From an uncultured Microbacterium sp. (GTDB taxonomy: Bacteria > Actinomycetota > Actinomycetes > Actinomycetales > Microbacteriaceae), in assembly GCF_937927635.1 (NCBI RefSeq), contig NZ_CALBRW010000001.1, positions 1-29,255 on the forward strand: 29,255 nt of DNA, read 5' to 3'. Below are positions 1 through 6,046 of this stretch, piece by piece; the first letter of the stretch is position 1, and every line of letters begins with the position of its first letter. The notes beneath the pieces were generated by a model. It was not told the DNA's origin and did not search any database. It was given only the letters and a program-made list of their open reading frames with translations. The position numbers and the translations under genes are program-made.

Positions 1-921
1 CTGCGCTACGGCGAGAACTCGCACCAGCGCGCCGCGATCTACACCCGCACCGGCGGGCATGGCATCGCCCAGGCCACGCAGCTGCAGGGCAAGGAGATGT
101 CGTACAACAACTACGTCGACGCGGATGCCGCGCTGCGCGCCGCGTACGACATGGTGCTGCCCTCGGTGGCCATCGTCAAGCACGCCAACCCGTGCGGCAT
201 CGCCACCACGGCGCCGAATGCCCTCGATCCGATCGCCAGCGCGCACCTGCGCGCCCACGAGTGCGACCCGGTGTCGGCGTACGGCGGGGTCATCGCCGCC
301 AACGGAACCGTCACGCTGAAGATGGCGGAGAACCTGAAGGACATCTTCACCGAGGTCATCGTCGCGCCCGACTTCGAGCCGGCCGCGCTGGAGGTCTTCA
401 AGCACAAGAAGAACCTGCGCCTGCTGAAGCTGCCCGAGGACTGGCGCCAGGAGCGGATGGACATCCGTCTGGTCTCCGGCGGCCTGCTGCTGCAGGACGC
501 CGACCGCTTCCCCGACGACATCGTCTCGGTCGCGAAGAACTGGGAGCTCGTCTCGGGCGAGCGACCGGATGAGGTGGCCATGGAGAACCTCATCTTCTCC
601 TGGAAGGCGTGCCGCGCGGTCAAGTCCAACGCCATCGTGCTGGCCAAGGACAACGCGACCGTGGGCGTGGGCATGGGCCAGGTCAACCGCGTCGACTCCT
701 GCCGCCTCGCGGTGGAGCGCGCGGGGGACCGCGCGAAGGGCGCCGTCGCGGCATCCGACGCGTTCTTCCCCTTCGCCGACGGCCCGCAGGTGCTGCTGGA
801 TGCCGGTGTGACGGCGATCGTGCAGCCCGGCGGCTCGGTGCGCGACGGCGAGGTCGTGGATGCCGCCCGCAAGGCCGGCGTGACGATGTTCTTCACCGGC
901 GAGCGCCACTTCTTCCACTGA
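1..921 (+). CDS. purH: Bifunctional AICAR formyltransferase/IMP cyclohydrolase, C-terminal part (5' end outside window)
   Basis: Performs the last two steps of purine synthesis: formylation of AICAR with 10-formyl-tetrahydrofolate, then ring closure to IMP, in the cytoplasm. The frame is open from base 1, so the start lies upstream. 306 residues are visible, compared with about 520 for the family, so most of the cyclohydrolase domain is missing and the transformylase domain is intact. The first residues, LRYGENSHQR, open the transformylase region. The catalytic K-H-x-N-P-C-G motif lies at visible residues 60-66. The C-terminal PGGSVRDGEV stretch and the final FFTGERHFFH are typical of PurH. 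The stop codon sits inside the left arm of a hairpin (907-955). Identification is firm. Confidence 0.96.
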   Translation: MRYGENSHQRAAIYTRTGGHGIAQATQLQGKEMSYNNYVDADAALRAAYDMVLPSVAIVKHANPCGIATTAPNALDPIASAHLRAHECDPVSAYGGVIAANGTVTLKMAENLKDIFTEVIVAPDFEPAALEVFKHKKNLRLLKLPEDWRQERMDIRLVSGGLLLQDADRFPDDIVSVAKNWELVSGERPDEVAMENLIFSWKACRAVKSNAIVLAKDNATVGVGMGQVNRVDSCRLAVERAGDRAKGAVAASDAFFPFADGPQVLLDAGVTAIVQPGGSVRDGEVVDAARKAGVTMFFTGERHFFH

Positions 922-955
922 CTGGGAGCGAAGCGACCAGGAAGTGGAAGAAGTG
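907..955 (+). terminator. Hairpin at the end of purH, probable terminator
   Basis: The arms CACTTCTTCCACT (907-919) and AGTGGAAGAAGTG (943-955) form a perfect 13-bp stem. The 23-nt loop can form a further CTGG/CCAG pairing. The left arm overlaps the last purH codons and the stop. There is no U-tract, which is common for GC-rich actinobacterial terminators. Confidence 0.55.
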
Positions 956-976
956 TCCGTGAAAGCGGCGGAGCCT

Positions 977-1020
977 GCGGAGCCGCAACCGTTCGTCGAG
1001 CGAAGGCGGCGGAGCCGCAA
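977..1020. repeat. Short direct repeat in the purH-lrp spacer
   Basis: The 12-mer GCGGAGCCGCAA occurs at 977-988 and again at 1009-1020, each preceded by GCGGCGGAGCC-like sequence. The spacer 956-1064 contains no convincing open frame. It may be a remnant of a dispersed intergenic repeat. Confidence 0.3.
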
Positions 1021-1064
1021 GAGTCGAGACGCGGTGACCCGACCTCTGAAACCCTTCGCAGAGC

Positions 1065-1496
1065 TCAGGCGGTCGCAGAACTGAGCAGGATGCTGGTCTC
1101 GGAGTCGCGGATGCCGTCGATGCCGCGGATCGTGCCGAGCGTCTCGTCGAAGGACGCCAGGCTGTCGCAGCTGATCTCAGCGACGAGATCCCACCGGCCG
1201 TTGGTGGTGTGCAGGGCGGCGATCTGCGGCACGCCGCGCAGGCTGCGGATCACGTCGCGGGTGTTGCGGCCCTCCACGGCGATGAGCATGATGGCCCGCA
1301 CGACCGAGCTGGCGGAGGAGTCGCGCACGCGCACCGAGAACCCCACGATCACGCCGCTGTCCACGAGGCGCTTGAGGTGGCTGTCGACCGTTGCCCTGGT
1401 CACGCCCAGCCGCCGGGCGAGGTTCACCACCGACTCGCGTCCGTTGGCGCGCAGCAGCGACAGCAGGCGGCGGTCGAGGTCATCGAGAGTGCTCAT
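1065..1496 (-). CDS. Lrp/AsnC family transcriptional regulator
   Basis: 143 residues, the standard length for this family. Residues 5-50 form the AsnC-type winged helix-turn-helix (LDDLDRRLLSLL, then the recognition segment RRLGVTRATVDSHLKRL). Residues about 65-140 form the RAM ligand-binding and oligomerisation domain, ending GIRDSETSILLS. The frame stays open further upstream to 1577, but the family begins at the MSTLDDLDRR methionine (1496), and a TAGAAT -10 box lies just in front of it, so that start is chosen. The gene is divergent from ocd-ctlX with 125 bp between starts, the usual position for a local amino-acid-responsive activator of catabolic genes. Control of ocd-ctlX by this protein is inferred. 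The effector could be ornithine, citrulline, arginine or proline and cannot be read from sequence. Confidence 0.9.
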   Translation of the reverse strand: MSTLDDLDRRLLSLLRANGRESVVNLARRLGVTRATVDSHLKRLVDSGVIVGFSVRVRDSSASSVVRAIMLIAVEGRNTRDVIRSLRGVPQIAALHTTNGRWDLVAEISCDSLASFDETLGTIRGIDGIRDSETSILLSSATA

Positions 1497-1509
1497 GTCA
1501 CAGAAATGT

Positions 1510-1515
1510 ATTCTA
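1510..1515 (-). promoter_or_regulatory. Candidate -10 box of the Lrp/AsnC gene
   Basis: On the minus strand TAGAAT matches TATAAT at five of six positions and lies 13 nt before the ATG at 1496. There is no Shine-Dalgarno in between, so the transcript would have a very short leader. The flanking 1500-1570 is the most AT-rich stretch nearby and probably holds the regulator's binding sites. No clear -35 is visible. Confidence 0.4.
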
Positions 1516-1564
1516 TGGTTGCTCAGATTGTCTAGAGAATGTCGCAAATGATCCATGTTGTTGA

Positions 1565-1593
1565 TTGAAAGTACCATCCGGCCCCCGTAGATT
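1565..1593 (+). promoter_or_regulatory. Promoter of the ocd-ctlX operon
   Basis: TTGAAA (1565-1570), a 17-nt spacer, then TAGATT (1588-1593) form a good sigma-70-type promoter. The start point would be near 1600, giving a leader of about 22 nt to the ATG at 1622. Confidence 0.6.
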
Positions 1594-1621
1594 GGAGGCA
1601 GTACGAGTGAAGGGATGGGCC

Positions 1622-2659
1622 ATGGTCCGTTTTGTCGATGTTCCGAACATGCGCCGCTGGCTGGTCGACACCGGGATCGAGAACGCGATCGAGGGGATCG
1701 CGGACACCCTGGTGGAGGACTACAAGCGCTGGGAGCTGTTCGACAAGACGCCTCGCGTGGCCAGCCACTCGAAGGTCGGCGTGATCGAGCTGATGCCCGC
1801 CAGCGACGGCGTGCAGTACGGCTTCAAGTTCGTCAACGGCCACCCGAGCAACCCTGCCCGGGGCCTGCAGACCGTCACCGCGTTCGGCGTGCTGGCTGAC
1901 GTGCAGAGCGGCTACCCGACGCTGTGGTCCGAGATGACCATCCTCACCGCTCTGCGCACGGCTGCGACCTCCGCGATGGTCGCCCGCGTGCTGGCGCCCG
2001 AGGGCGCCACCACCATGGCGATGATCGGCACCGGCACCCAGTCCGAGTTCCAGGCGCTCGGGTTCCGCCGGCTGCTCGGCATCCACAGCCTGCGCATCTG
2101 GGACACCGACCCGCACGCCATGGACACGTTCGAGCGCAACATGCGCCCGCTGGGCTTCGACATCGTGCGTGCCACCAGCGCCGCCGAGGCCGTCGAGGGC
2201 GCGCAGATCATCACCACCTGCACGGCGGACAAGGTCAACGCCACCATCCTCACCGACGACATGGTGAAGCCCGGCGTGCACCTGAACGCGATCGGCGGCG
2301 ACTGCCCCGGCAAGACCGAGCTCGACGTCCGCATCCTGCGCCGCGGCGACATCTTCGTGGAGTACCCCGAGCAGACCCGCATCGAGGGCGAGATCCAGCA
2401 GCTCGACGCCGACCACCCCGTCACGGAGATGTGGCGCGTGCTGCGCGGCGAGGCCGCAGGCCGCACGTCGGCCGAGCAGATCACGATCTTCGACTCGGTG
2501 GGCTTCGCCATCGAGGACTTCTCCGCGCTGCGCTACCTGGACGCGGCTCTCGACGGCACCGACTACTTCACCGAGGTCGACATCATCGCCGAGCCCACCG
2601 ACCCGAAGGACCTGTTCTCGCTCGTCGCCGCGGGCGCGTCAGCCCCCACCCTCGCGTGA
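1622..2659 (+). CDS. ocd: Ornithine cyclodeaminase
   Basis: Converts L-ornithine to L-proline and ammonia using bound NAD. 345 residues, consistent with the ornithine cyclodeaminase/mu-crystallin family. The N-terminal substrate domain contains GYPTLWSEMTILTALRTAA. The Rossmann fold has MIGTGTQSEFQALG starting at residue 134. GVHLNAIGGDCPGKTELD follows, a hallmark of true OCD as opposed to alanine dehydrogenase-like relatives. The ATG at 1622 is preferred: AAGGGA lies 6 nt upstream, and the promoter at 1565-1593 would start transcription near 1600. A GTG at 1607 with GGAGG 8 nt upstream is the alternative. The stop overlaps the GTG start of the next gene, so the two are translationally coupled. 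Pairing with an amidinohydrolase suggests citrulline-derived ornithine as substrate. Confidence 0.92.
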   Translation: MVRFVDVPNMRRWLVDTGIENAIEGIADTLVEDYKRWELFDKTPRVASHSKVGVIELMPASDGVQYGFKFVNGHPSNPARGLQTVTAFGVLADVQSGYPTLWSEMTILTALRTAATSAMVARVLAPEGATTMAMIGTGTQSEFQALGFRRLLGIHSLRIWDTDPHAMDTFERNMRPLGFDIVRATSAAEAVEGAQIITTCTADKVNATILTDDMVKPGVHLNAIGGDCPGKTELDVRILRRGDIFVEYPEQTRIEGEIQQLDADHPVTEMWRVLRGEAAGRTSAEQITIFDSVGFAIEDFSALRYLDAALDGTDYFTEVDIIAEPTDPKDLFSLVAAGASAPTLA

Positions 2660-3573
2660 GGGCGGCGTCGGCGCAGGCGCCGAACGCCGTGGTGCTGATC
2701 CGTCCGCACCACTTCACGCCCAACCCGCAGACCGCCGCCGACAACACGTTCCAGCGCACCACCGACGAGGACGTGTCGCGTGCGGCGTACGACGCGTGCA
2801 CACGCGTGGCCGAGGTGCTGCAGCGCGAGGGCGTGCGGGTGCACCTGTTCGAGGACGAGGGCTACGCGCACCCCGACAGCGTGTTCCCGAACAACTGGTT
2901 CTCCACGCACGCCGGTGGCCGCGTGGCGGTCTATCCGATGTACGCCGAGAACCGTCGCGGGGAGCGCCGGGCCGACATCCTCGAGATGCTGAAGTCCGAG
3001 TACCGCGTGCAGGAGGTCATCGACTACTCCGGCCTGGAGCCCGACGGGCTGTTCCTGGAGGGCACCGGCGCCATGGTGCTGGACCACGTCTCGCGCATCG
3101 CGTACGCCGTGCGCTCGCACCGGTGCGACCCCGTGCTCGTGGAGCGCTTTTGCACGGTGTTCGGCTACGAGCCGGTGGTGTTCGACGCCGCCGACACGGA
3201 CGGCGTTCCGATCTACCACACCAACGTCATGATGTGCATCGGCACGGATGTGGCGCTGATCGGGCTGGACGGCATCGTCGGCGACGCCCGCCGTGCAGAG
3301 GTCGCCGCCCGCATCCGCGACACCGGGCGCACGATCATCTCGCTCACACCGGATCAGGTCGCGCACTTCGCCGGCAACGCGCTGGAGCTGCGCGACCATG
3401 CGGGCGAGCGGATCATGGTGATGTCCGAGACCGCGCACGCCAGTCTGACGCCCGAGCAGCTCGACACGCTCGCGCAGACCGTCCGCGTGCTGCCCATCGA
3501 CGTGGCGCCCATCGAGCTGGCCGGCGGATCCGTGCGCTGCATGCTCGCCGGCATCCATCTCGACCCGCGCTGA
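2656..3573 (+). CDS. ctlX: CtlX-type amidinohydrolase (probable citrulline hydrolase, ornithine-forming)
   Basis: 305 residues, a guanidino-modifying (beta/alpha propeller) enzyme of the DDAH/arginine deiminase superfamily. The N-terminus VVLIRPHHFTPNPQTAADN and the segment FPNNWFSTH are typical of the CtlX branch. Candidate catalytic residues are His188 (YHTNVMM) and Cys295 (SVRCMLAG), with an LEGTG acidic loop near residue 135. The GTG start shares four bases with the ocd stop. The frame runs open far upstream, but that part is out-of-frame ocd sequence. In Francisella, CtlX hydrolyses citrulline to ornithine, ammonia and CO2. The tight coupling with ornithine cyclodeaminase fits that reaction. 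A dimethylarginine or arginine substrate cannot be excluded from sequence alone. Confidence 0.8.
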   Translation: MRAASAQAPNAVVLIRPHHFTPNPQTAADNTFQRTTDEDVSRAAYDACTRVAEVLQREGVRVHLFEDEGYAHPDSVFPNNWFSTHAGGRVAVYPMYAENRRGERRADILEMLKSEYRVQEVIDYSGLEPDGLFLEGTGAMVLDHVSRIAYAVRSHRCDPVLVERFCTVFGYEPVVFDAADTDGVPIYHTNVMMCIGTDVALIGLDGIVGDARRAEVAARIRDTGRTIISLTPDQVAHFAGNALELRDHAGERIMVMSETAHASLTPEQLDTLAQTVRVLPIDVAPIELAGGSVRCMLAGIHLDPR

Positions 3574-3591
3574 GGTGGCGCTGATCGGCGG

Positions 3592-3620
3592 ATCGGGCAC
3601 GGCGCACAGCCGTGTCCGAT
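3592..3620 (+). terminator. Terminator after ocd-ctlX
   Basis: ATCGGGCACGGC (3592-3603) pairs with GCCGTGTCCGAT (3609-3620) across a 5-nt loop. The stem is 12 bp with one G-U pair and is followed by TTCC. It begins 18 nt after the ctlX stop. Confidence 0.7.
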
Positions 3621-3640
3621 TTCCGCTAGATCGGATGCCG

Positions 3641-3665
3641 TAGGCGTGACAGCATGGAGGCATGA
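3641..3665 (+). promoter_or_regulatory. Candidate -10 box and three-codon mini-ORF before ada-alkA
   Basis: TAGGCG (3641-3646) is followed after 7 nt by ATG GAG GCA TGA (3654-3665). This Met-Glu-Ala mini-ORF has a stop that overlaps the ada start (3662-3664) as ATGA. The only Shine-Dalgarno-like sequence, GGAGG (3656-3660), is one base from the ada ATG, too close for normal use. Leaderless translation of the mini-ORF with re-initiation at ada is possible but unproven. Confidence 0.3.
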
Positions 3666-5203
3666 GCTTCCCGACGATGACCTTCGACGAGCGGTACCGC
3701 GCCATCAGCGTGCGCGACACCCGCTTCGACGGGCAGTTCGTCACGGCCGTGCACTCCACCGGCATCTACTGCCGACCCAGCTGCCCTGCTCGCACCCCCA
3801 GACCCACCGGCGTCTCGTTCTACCCGACCAGCGCCGCCGCCCATGAGGCCGGGTACCGCGCCTGCAAGCGCTGCCTGCCCGAGGCGGCACCCGGATCCCC
3901 GGAATGGAACCTGCGGGGCGATGTCGCGGCCCGCGCCATGCGACTGATCGCCGCCGGTACCGTCGAGCGGGAAGGCGTGCCCGGTCTCGCACGCCGGCTC
4001 GGCTATTCGACGCGCCACCTGACCCGGATGCTGTCAGCCGAGCTCGGCGCCGGACCGCTGGCCCTGGCCAGGGCGCACCGCGCGCACACCGCACGGATGC
4101 TGCTGGTGGGCACCGACATGCCCATCTCCGAAGTGGCGTTCTCGGCGGGATTCACCAGCATCCGGCAGTGCAACGACACGATCCGCGAGGTGTTCCAGCT
4201 CACACCGGGGCAGCTGCGCGGCACGCGACGGGGAGCTCCTGACCCTTCCCTTCGGCAGGCCGGCGCGCGCTCGGCGCAGGCGACAGGCTCAGGAGCCGAG
4301 GCCCAGGGCGCCATCGATCTGCTGCTGCCGTATCGCGCGCCCATGGACGCGTCCGGCGTCTTCGCCTGGATGGCGGCCCGTGCCGTGCCCGGCATGGAGG
4401 AGGCGACGGAGACGTCCTACGCCAGGCACCTGCGGCTGCCCGGCGGGCCCGCGCACCTGCATGTGCGGCAGAATGCCCACGGCCGGCTGCGGCTGCGCGC
4501 CCGCGTCACCCGGCTCGGCGACCTGGCACCGCTGATGTCCACCGCGCGCAGGCTGTTCGATCTCGACGCCGACCCGGTCGGCATCGACGCCGCACTGTCT
4601 GCGCACGCCGAGCTCGCGCCGCTCGTGGCGCGCATTCCCGGCATCCGCGTGCCGGGTGCGACCGACCCGCACGAGATGCTCATCCGGGCCATGGTCGGCC
4701 AGCAGATCACCGTCGCCGCAGCACGCACCGCACTGACCGCGCTCACCGAGGCGCTGGGGGAGCGCACCCCCGACGGCGGCATCCTGTTCCCCACGATGAC
4801 CGCCATCGCCGAGCACGGCGCCGAGGTGCTGCGCGGACCCGGTGCCCGCATCCGCGCCATCACGGGTGCAGCAGCGGCGCTGGCCGACGGGTCGCTGACC
4901 CTCACGGTCGGCGACGACGCGTCCGAGCAGCGCGCCGCGCTGCTGGCCATGCCGGGCATCGGGCCGTGGACGGCCGACTACGTGCGCATGCGCGTGATCG
5001 GCGATCCCGACGTCTTCCTGCCGGGCGACGTCGCCATGCGCGCCGGGGCTGCGGCATCCGATCTTCCCGGCGAGGCGAAGCCGCTGGCCGCCTGGGCCGA
5101 GCGCACCGCCCCCTGGCGCAGCTACCTCACCGCCCACCTCTGGCGCGCGGCCCCGATCCGCCCGCCCCGCACGCGCCGTTCCGCCCCGAAGGAGCAGACA
5201 TGA
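3662..5203 (+). CDS. alkA: Ada N-terminal/AraC regulator fused to AlkA-type DNA-3-methyladenine glycosylase
   Basis: 513 residues in one frame. Residues 1-80 are the Ada methylphosphotriester-accepting zinc domain with Cys37, Cys41, Cys68 and Cys71 (YCRPSC and CKRC), matching E. coli Ada Cys38/42/69/72. Residues about 85-185 are an AraC-type helix-turn-helix (GYSTRHLTRMLSAELGAGP and the second helix FTSIRQCNDTIREVF). A Gly/Ala-rich linker at about 187-220 contains a repeat-like palindrome. The rest is the AlkA N-terminal domain and an HhH-GPD glycosylase with the hairpin LLAMPGIGPWTADYV and likely catalytic Asp456 (LPGDVAMR). The protein senses and activates alkylation repair and excises alkylated bases. 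This Ada-AlkA fusion is widespread in actinobacteria. Its stop overlaps the ogt start (ATGA), so the repair genes form one operon. Confidence 0.93.
   Translation: MSFPTMTFDERYRAISVRDTRFDGQFVTAVHSTGIYCRPSCPARTPRPTGVSFYPTSAAAHEAGYRACKRCLPEAAPGSPEWNLRGDVAARAMRLIAAGTVEREGVPGLARRLGYSTRHLTRMLSAELGAGPLALARAHRAHTARMLLVGTDMPISEVAFSAGFTSIRQCNDTIREVFQLTPGQLRGTRRGAPDPSLRQAGARSAQATGSGAEAQGAIDLLLPYRAPMDASGVFAWMAARAVPGMEEATETSYARHLRLPGGPAHLHVRQNAHGRLRLRARVTRLGDLAPLMSTARRLFDLDADPVGIDAALSAHAELAPLVARIPGIRVPGATDPHEMLIRAMVGQQITVAAARTALTALTEALGERTPDGGILFPTMTAIAEHGAEVLRGPGARIRAITGAAAALADGSLTLTVGDDASEQRAALLAMPGIGPWTADYVRMRVIGDPDVFLPGDVAMRAGAAASDLPGEAKPLAAWAERTAPWRSYLTAHLWRAAPIRPPRTRRSAPKEQT
4235..4296. repeat. Repeat-like palindrome inside the Ada-AlkA linker
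   Basis: GCTCCTGA (4235-4242) and TCAGGAGC (4289-4296) are perfect inverted arms. They enclose GACCCTTCCCTTCGGCAGG and CGACAGGCTCAGGA, which resemble the CTGAGCCTGTCGAAGGG-type intergenic repeat I recall from Microbacteriaceae genomes. The segment is read in frame as a Gly/Ala/Ser-rich linker between two domains. The origin by repeat insertion is inferred. Confidence 0.35.
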
Positions 5204-5700
5204 ACGCCATCATCCAGACCATCGAGACCCCCGACGGGGCGCTCACGATCCTCGCAGACGACCGCCAGCGCGTGCTGTCGTCGGGGTGGACCGACGACGT
5301 CGAGGCCATCCTCGGACGCCTGCACCCTGCACTGCTCCCGGACGACGTGGCCGAGGGCAGGATGGATGCCGCGGACGCCGCCCTCGCGTACTACGACGGC
5401 GACCTGACGGCCATCGACACGGTCGCCGTGCATCAGCGCGGCACGGCCATGCAGAACGCCGGCTGGGCAGCCCTGCGCATGATCGCACCGGGACGGCCGC
5501 TGACCTACACCGAGTTCGCCGTCCGGCTGGGCAGCCCGCGCGCCGTCCGTGCTGCGGCATCCATCTGCGCGAAGAACGCCCCGGCGCTGTTCGTGCCGTG
5601 CCACCGCGTGCTGCGCTCGGACGGCACGCTCGGCGGCTTCGCCTGGGGTCTGCCGGTCAAGCGCAGCCTGCTGGATCGCGAGGCGGCGCTGGCGGCCTGA
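5200..5700 (+). CDS. ogt: Methylated-DNA-[protein]-cysteine S-methyltransferase
   Basis: 166 residues. It removes methyl or alkyl groups from O6-alkylguanine by irreversible transfer to its own cysteine. The active-site motif PCHRVL places the acceptor at Cys134. The upstream helix-turn-helix that flips the base (RPLTYTEFAVRLGSPRAVRAAASICAKN, shown by RAAASICAKN before the active site) is present. LGGFAWGLPVKRSLLDRE forms the usual C-terminus. The ATG lies within the stop of ada-alkA (ATGA), so translation is coupled. The long upstream extension of the same frame is ada shadow. Together with Ada-AlkA this makes a compact adaptive-response operon covering phosphotriesters, 3-methyladenine and O6-methylguanine. 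Confidence 0.93.
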   Translation: MNAIIQTIETPDGALTILADDRQRVLSSGWTDDVEAILGRLHPALLPDDVAEGRMDAADAALAYYDGDLTAIDTVAVHQRGTAMQNAGWAALRMIAPGRPLTYTEFAVRLGSPRAVRAAASICAKNAPALFVPCHRVLRSDGTLGGFAWGLPVKRSLLDREAALAA

Positions 5701-5702
5701 CC

Positions 5703-5784
5703 GCCGAGACCCCTCCTGGCCGCCGAAACCCCTCGTGAATCGTGTCGATCATGAGGGGTTTCGGCGCTGCTGAGGGGTATCGGC
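5703..5784. repeat. 82-bp nested four-arm palindrome, copy A
   Basis: The layout is arm (13), spacer (6), arm (13), centre (18), arm (13), spacer (6), arm (13). The arms are GCCGAGACCCCTC (5703-5715), GCCGAAACCCCTC (5722-5734), GAGGGGTTTCGGC (5753-5765) and GAGGGGTATCGGC (5772-5784). The inner pair is perfect and the outer pair has one mismatch. It begins 2 nt after the ogt stop and could terminate that transcript. An identically organised copy lies at 21699-21780. Confidence 0.9.
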
Positions 5785-5809
5785 GGAATACTGGAAAGGG
5801 ATTTCCCTC

Positions 5810-5839
5810 TTGCCTGTCCGCCTGTTCGAGGCATAGGCT
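5810..5839 (+). promoter_or_regulatory. Candidate promoter of the leader-ABC exporter operon
   Basis: TTGCCT (5810-5815), 18 nt, TAGGCT (5834-5839). The start point would be near 5846, giving about 45 nt of 5' leader before the small leader ORF at 5891. Confidence 0.45.
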
Positions 5840-5890
5840 GAGAGGCTGTCGCGCCGATCGGCCGACGAAGCCGAGCCCGAGGAGGACACC

Positions 5891-5956
5891 ATGGCCACGA
5901 CGACCGTCACGACCTTCATCACCACAGGCTCGCGCGCTGCTCGCCTGCGCGATTAG
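5891..5956 (+). CDS. Leader peptide (21 aa, Thr-rich, ends Arg-Leu-Arg-Asp) upstream of ABC exporter
   Basis: An ATG preceded by a strong Shine-Dalgarno GAGGAGG (5879-5885, 5-nt spacing) opens 21 codons ending in TAG. The N-terminal half is threonine-rich (eight Thr in residues 3-12). The C-terminal half is basic: GSRAARLRD, with Arg18-Leu19-Arg20. Hairpins follow at 5965-6006 and the exporter gene starts at 6047. This SD is clearly better than the one in front of the exporter, which argues that the ORF is translated. Known parallels are BmrB, the leader that controls bmrCD in Bacillus subtilis by ribosome-mediated attenuation, and Arg-X-Arg (RLR-class) leaders of macrolide-inducible erm genes. 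Role as a stalling peptide is inference. I recognise no named family. Confidence 0.7.
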   Translation: MATTTVTTFITTGSRAARLRD

Positions 5957-5964
5957 AGCACGCT

Positions 5965-6006
5965 GGGCGGCACCGCCGCCCCGTCGCATCGGATGCCCGG
6001 CATCCG
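5965..6006 (+). terminator. Attenuator-like tandem hairpins between leader peptide and exporter
   Basis: Hairpin 1 is GGGCGGC (5965-5971), loop ACC, GCCGCCC (5975-5981). Hairpin 2 is CGGATGC (5990-5996), loop CCG, GCATCCG (6000-6006). GGGCGG at 5965-5970 can alternatively pair with CCGCCC at 6004-6009, so mutually exclusive folds exist. The first stem begins 9 nt after the leader stop, within the footprint of a ribosome stalled near the end of the leader. No U-tract is present. Confidence 0.5.
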
Positions 6007-6046
6007 CCCTTCACTTCGTCACCGGATCGCCACGCAACTGAGAGTC

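Noticed and set aside
5703..5784. Idea that the palindrome is part of a CRISPR array or insertion sequence end
   Set aside because: There are only four arms with mirrored orientation, no regularly spaced unique spacers, no cas genes, no transposase and no target-site duplication seen.
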